A DNA stretch of 6,611 nt, taken from NCBI GenBank assembly GCA_964428795.1, contig CAYRZL010000115.1, forward strand, positions 1-6,611, written 5' to 3'. This DNA is from CAYRZL01 sp964428795. Its GTDB lineage: Bacteria; Bacillota; Clostridia; Lachnospirales; Lachnospiraceae. The position numbers and the translations under genes were made by a program. The notes under the pieces were generated by a model, which was given only the letters and a program-made list of their open reading frames with translations, was not told the origin of the DNA and ran no database searches. Shown one piece after another: positions 6,509 to 6,611 of the stretch (position 1 is its first letter; the number at the start of each line of letters is the position of its first letter).

Positions 6509-6567
6509 CATAAGTTAAGGGGCGAAGATACTTTCGACGGTATCTTCGCCCCTTAACTTATGCTTTC
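6507..6567 (+). terminator. Perfect 25-bp hairpin after the tnpV relic
   Basis: The arm 6507-6531 is perfectly complementary to 6540-6564, leaving an 8-nt loop, TTTCGACG. The stem core is AGGGGCGAAGATAC against GTATCTTCGCCCCT. The left arm overlaps the tnpV stop codon. A short T tract (6564-6566) follows the right arm, so it is plausibly the tnpV terminator. The stem is longer and more perfect than most terminators, so a role as an element end or recombination structure is also possible. The remaining bases to 6611 show only weak short dyads and no gene. Confidence 0.7.
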
Positions 6568-6611
6568 CTCTGTTCAAACAGCCAGTCTCTTACTGCTGTA
6601 ATATTATATCC

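Noticed and set aside
6570..6599. Small dyads CTGTT-CA-AACAG and ACAGC...GCTGT at the right edge
   Set aside because: Too short to support a function, and the context is cut by the window end.

Overview
The window looks like chromosomal DNA from an anaerobic, low-to-moderate-GC Firmicute, most likely a gut Clostridia/Lachnospiraceae-type bacterium. The grounds are strong GGAGG-type ribosome binding sites, A/T-rich intergenic DNA, a BaiCD/FadH-like ene-reductase, a cytoplasmic molybdopterin oxidoreductase and a relic of tnpV, a gene common on mobile elements of these bacteria. The species cannot be named from the sequence alone.

Layout. Bases 1-295 hold no gene of their own: an intrinsic terminator (52-98) closes a gene lying to the left of the window, and a promoter (229-259) has two dyads, one overlapping the -35 box and one inside a 19-bp spacer, which is the MerR-type architecture. 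It drives a flavin/iron-sulfur ene-reductase gene (296-2125). That protein keeps its N-terminal FMN barrel, its four cluster cysteines and its NAD(P)H site, but appears to have lost about 40 residues containing the first (FAD-binding) GxGxxG motif. Next comes a small VanZ-family membrane protein (2241-2741). Between it and an MFS transporter (2853-4043) lies an unusual control region: a 19-nt inverted repeat, 18/19 matched, encloses a promoter, and its right arm carries the transporter's Shine-Dalgarno and is followed by seven Ts. A molybdopterin oxidoreductase (4099-6153) follows the transporter after only 55 nt, so these two probably form an operon.

The right end (6070-6611) is mobile-element debris. 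A 237-bp imperfect palindrome begins inside the last codons of the molybdoenzyme and appears to have supplied a foreign C-terminal tail. Beyond it are the in-frame 3' end of a tnpV gene and a perfect 25-bp hairpin overlapping its stop codon.

Together the genes suggest reduction or dehydroxylation of imported small molecules: one ene-reductase, and a transporter paired with a molybdoenzyme. No substrate can be read from the sequence. The observations most worth checking are the transporter's inverted-repeat promoter, the missing FAD motif in the ene-reductase and the palindromic element fused to the molybdoenzyme. No complete new multi-gene system is evident.
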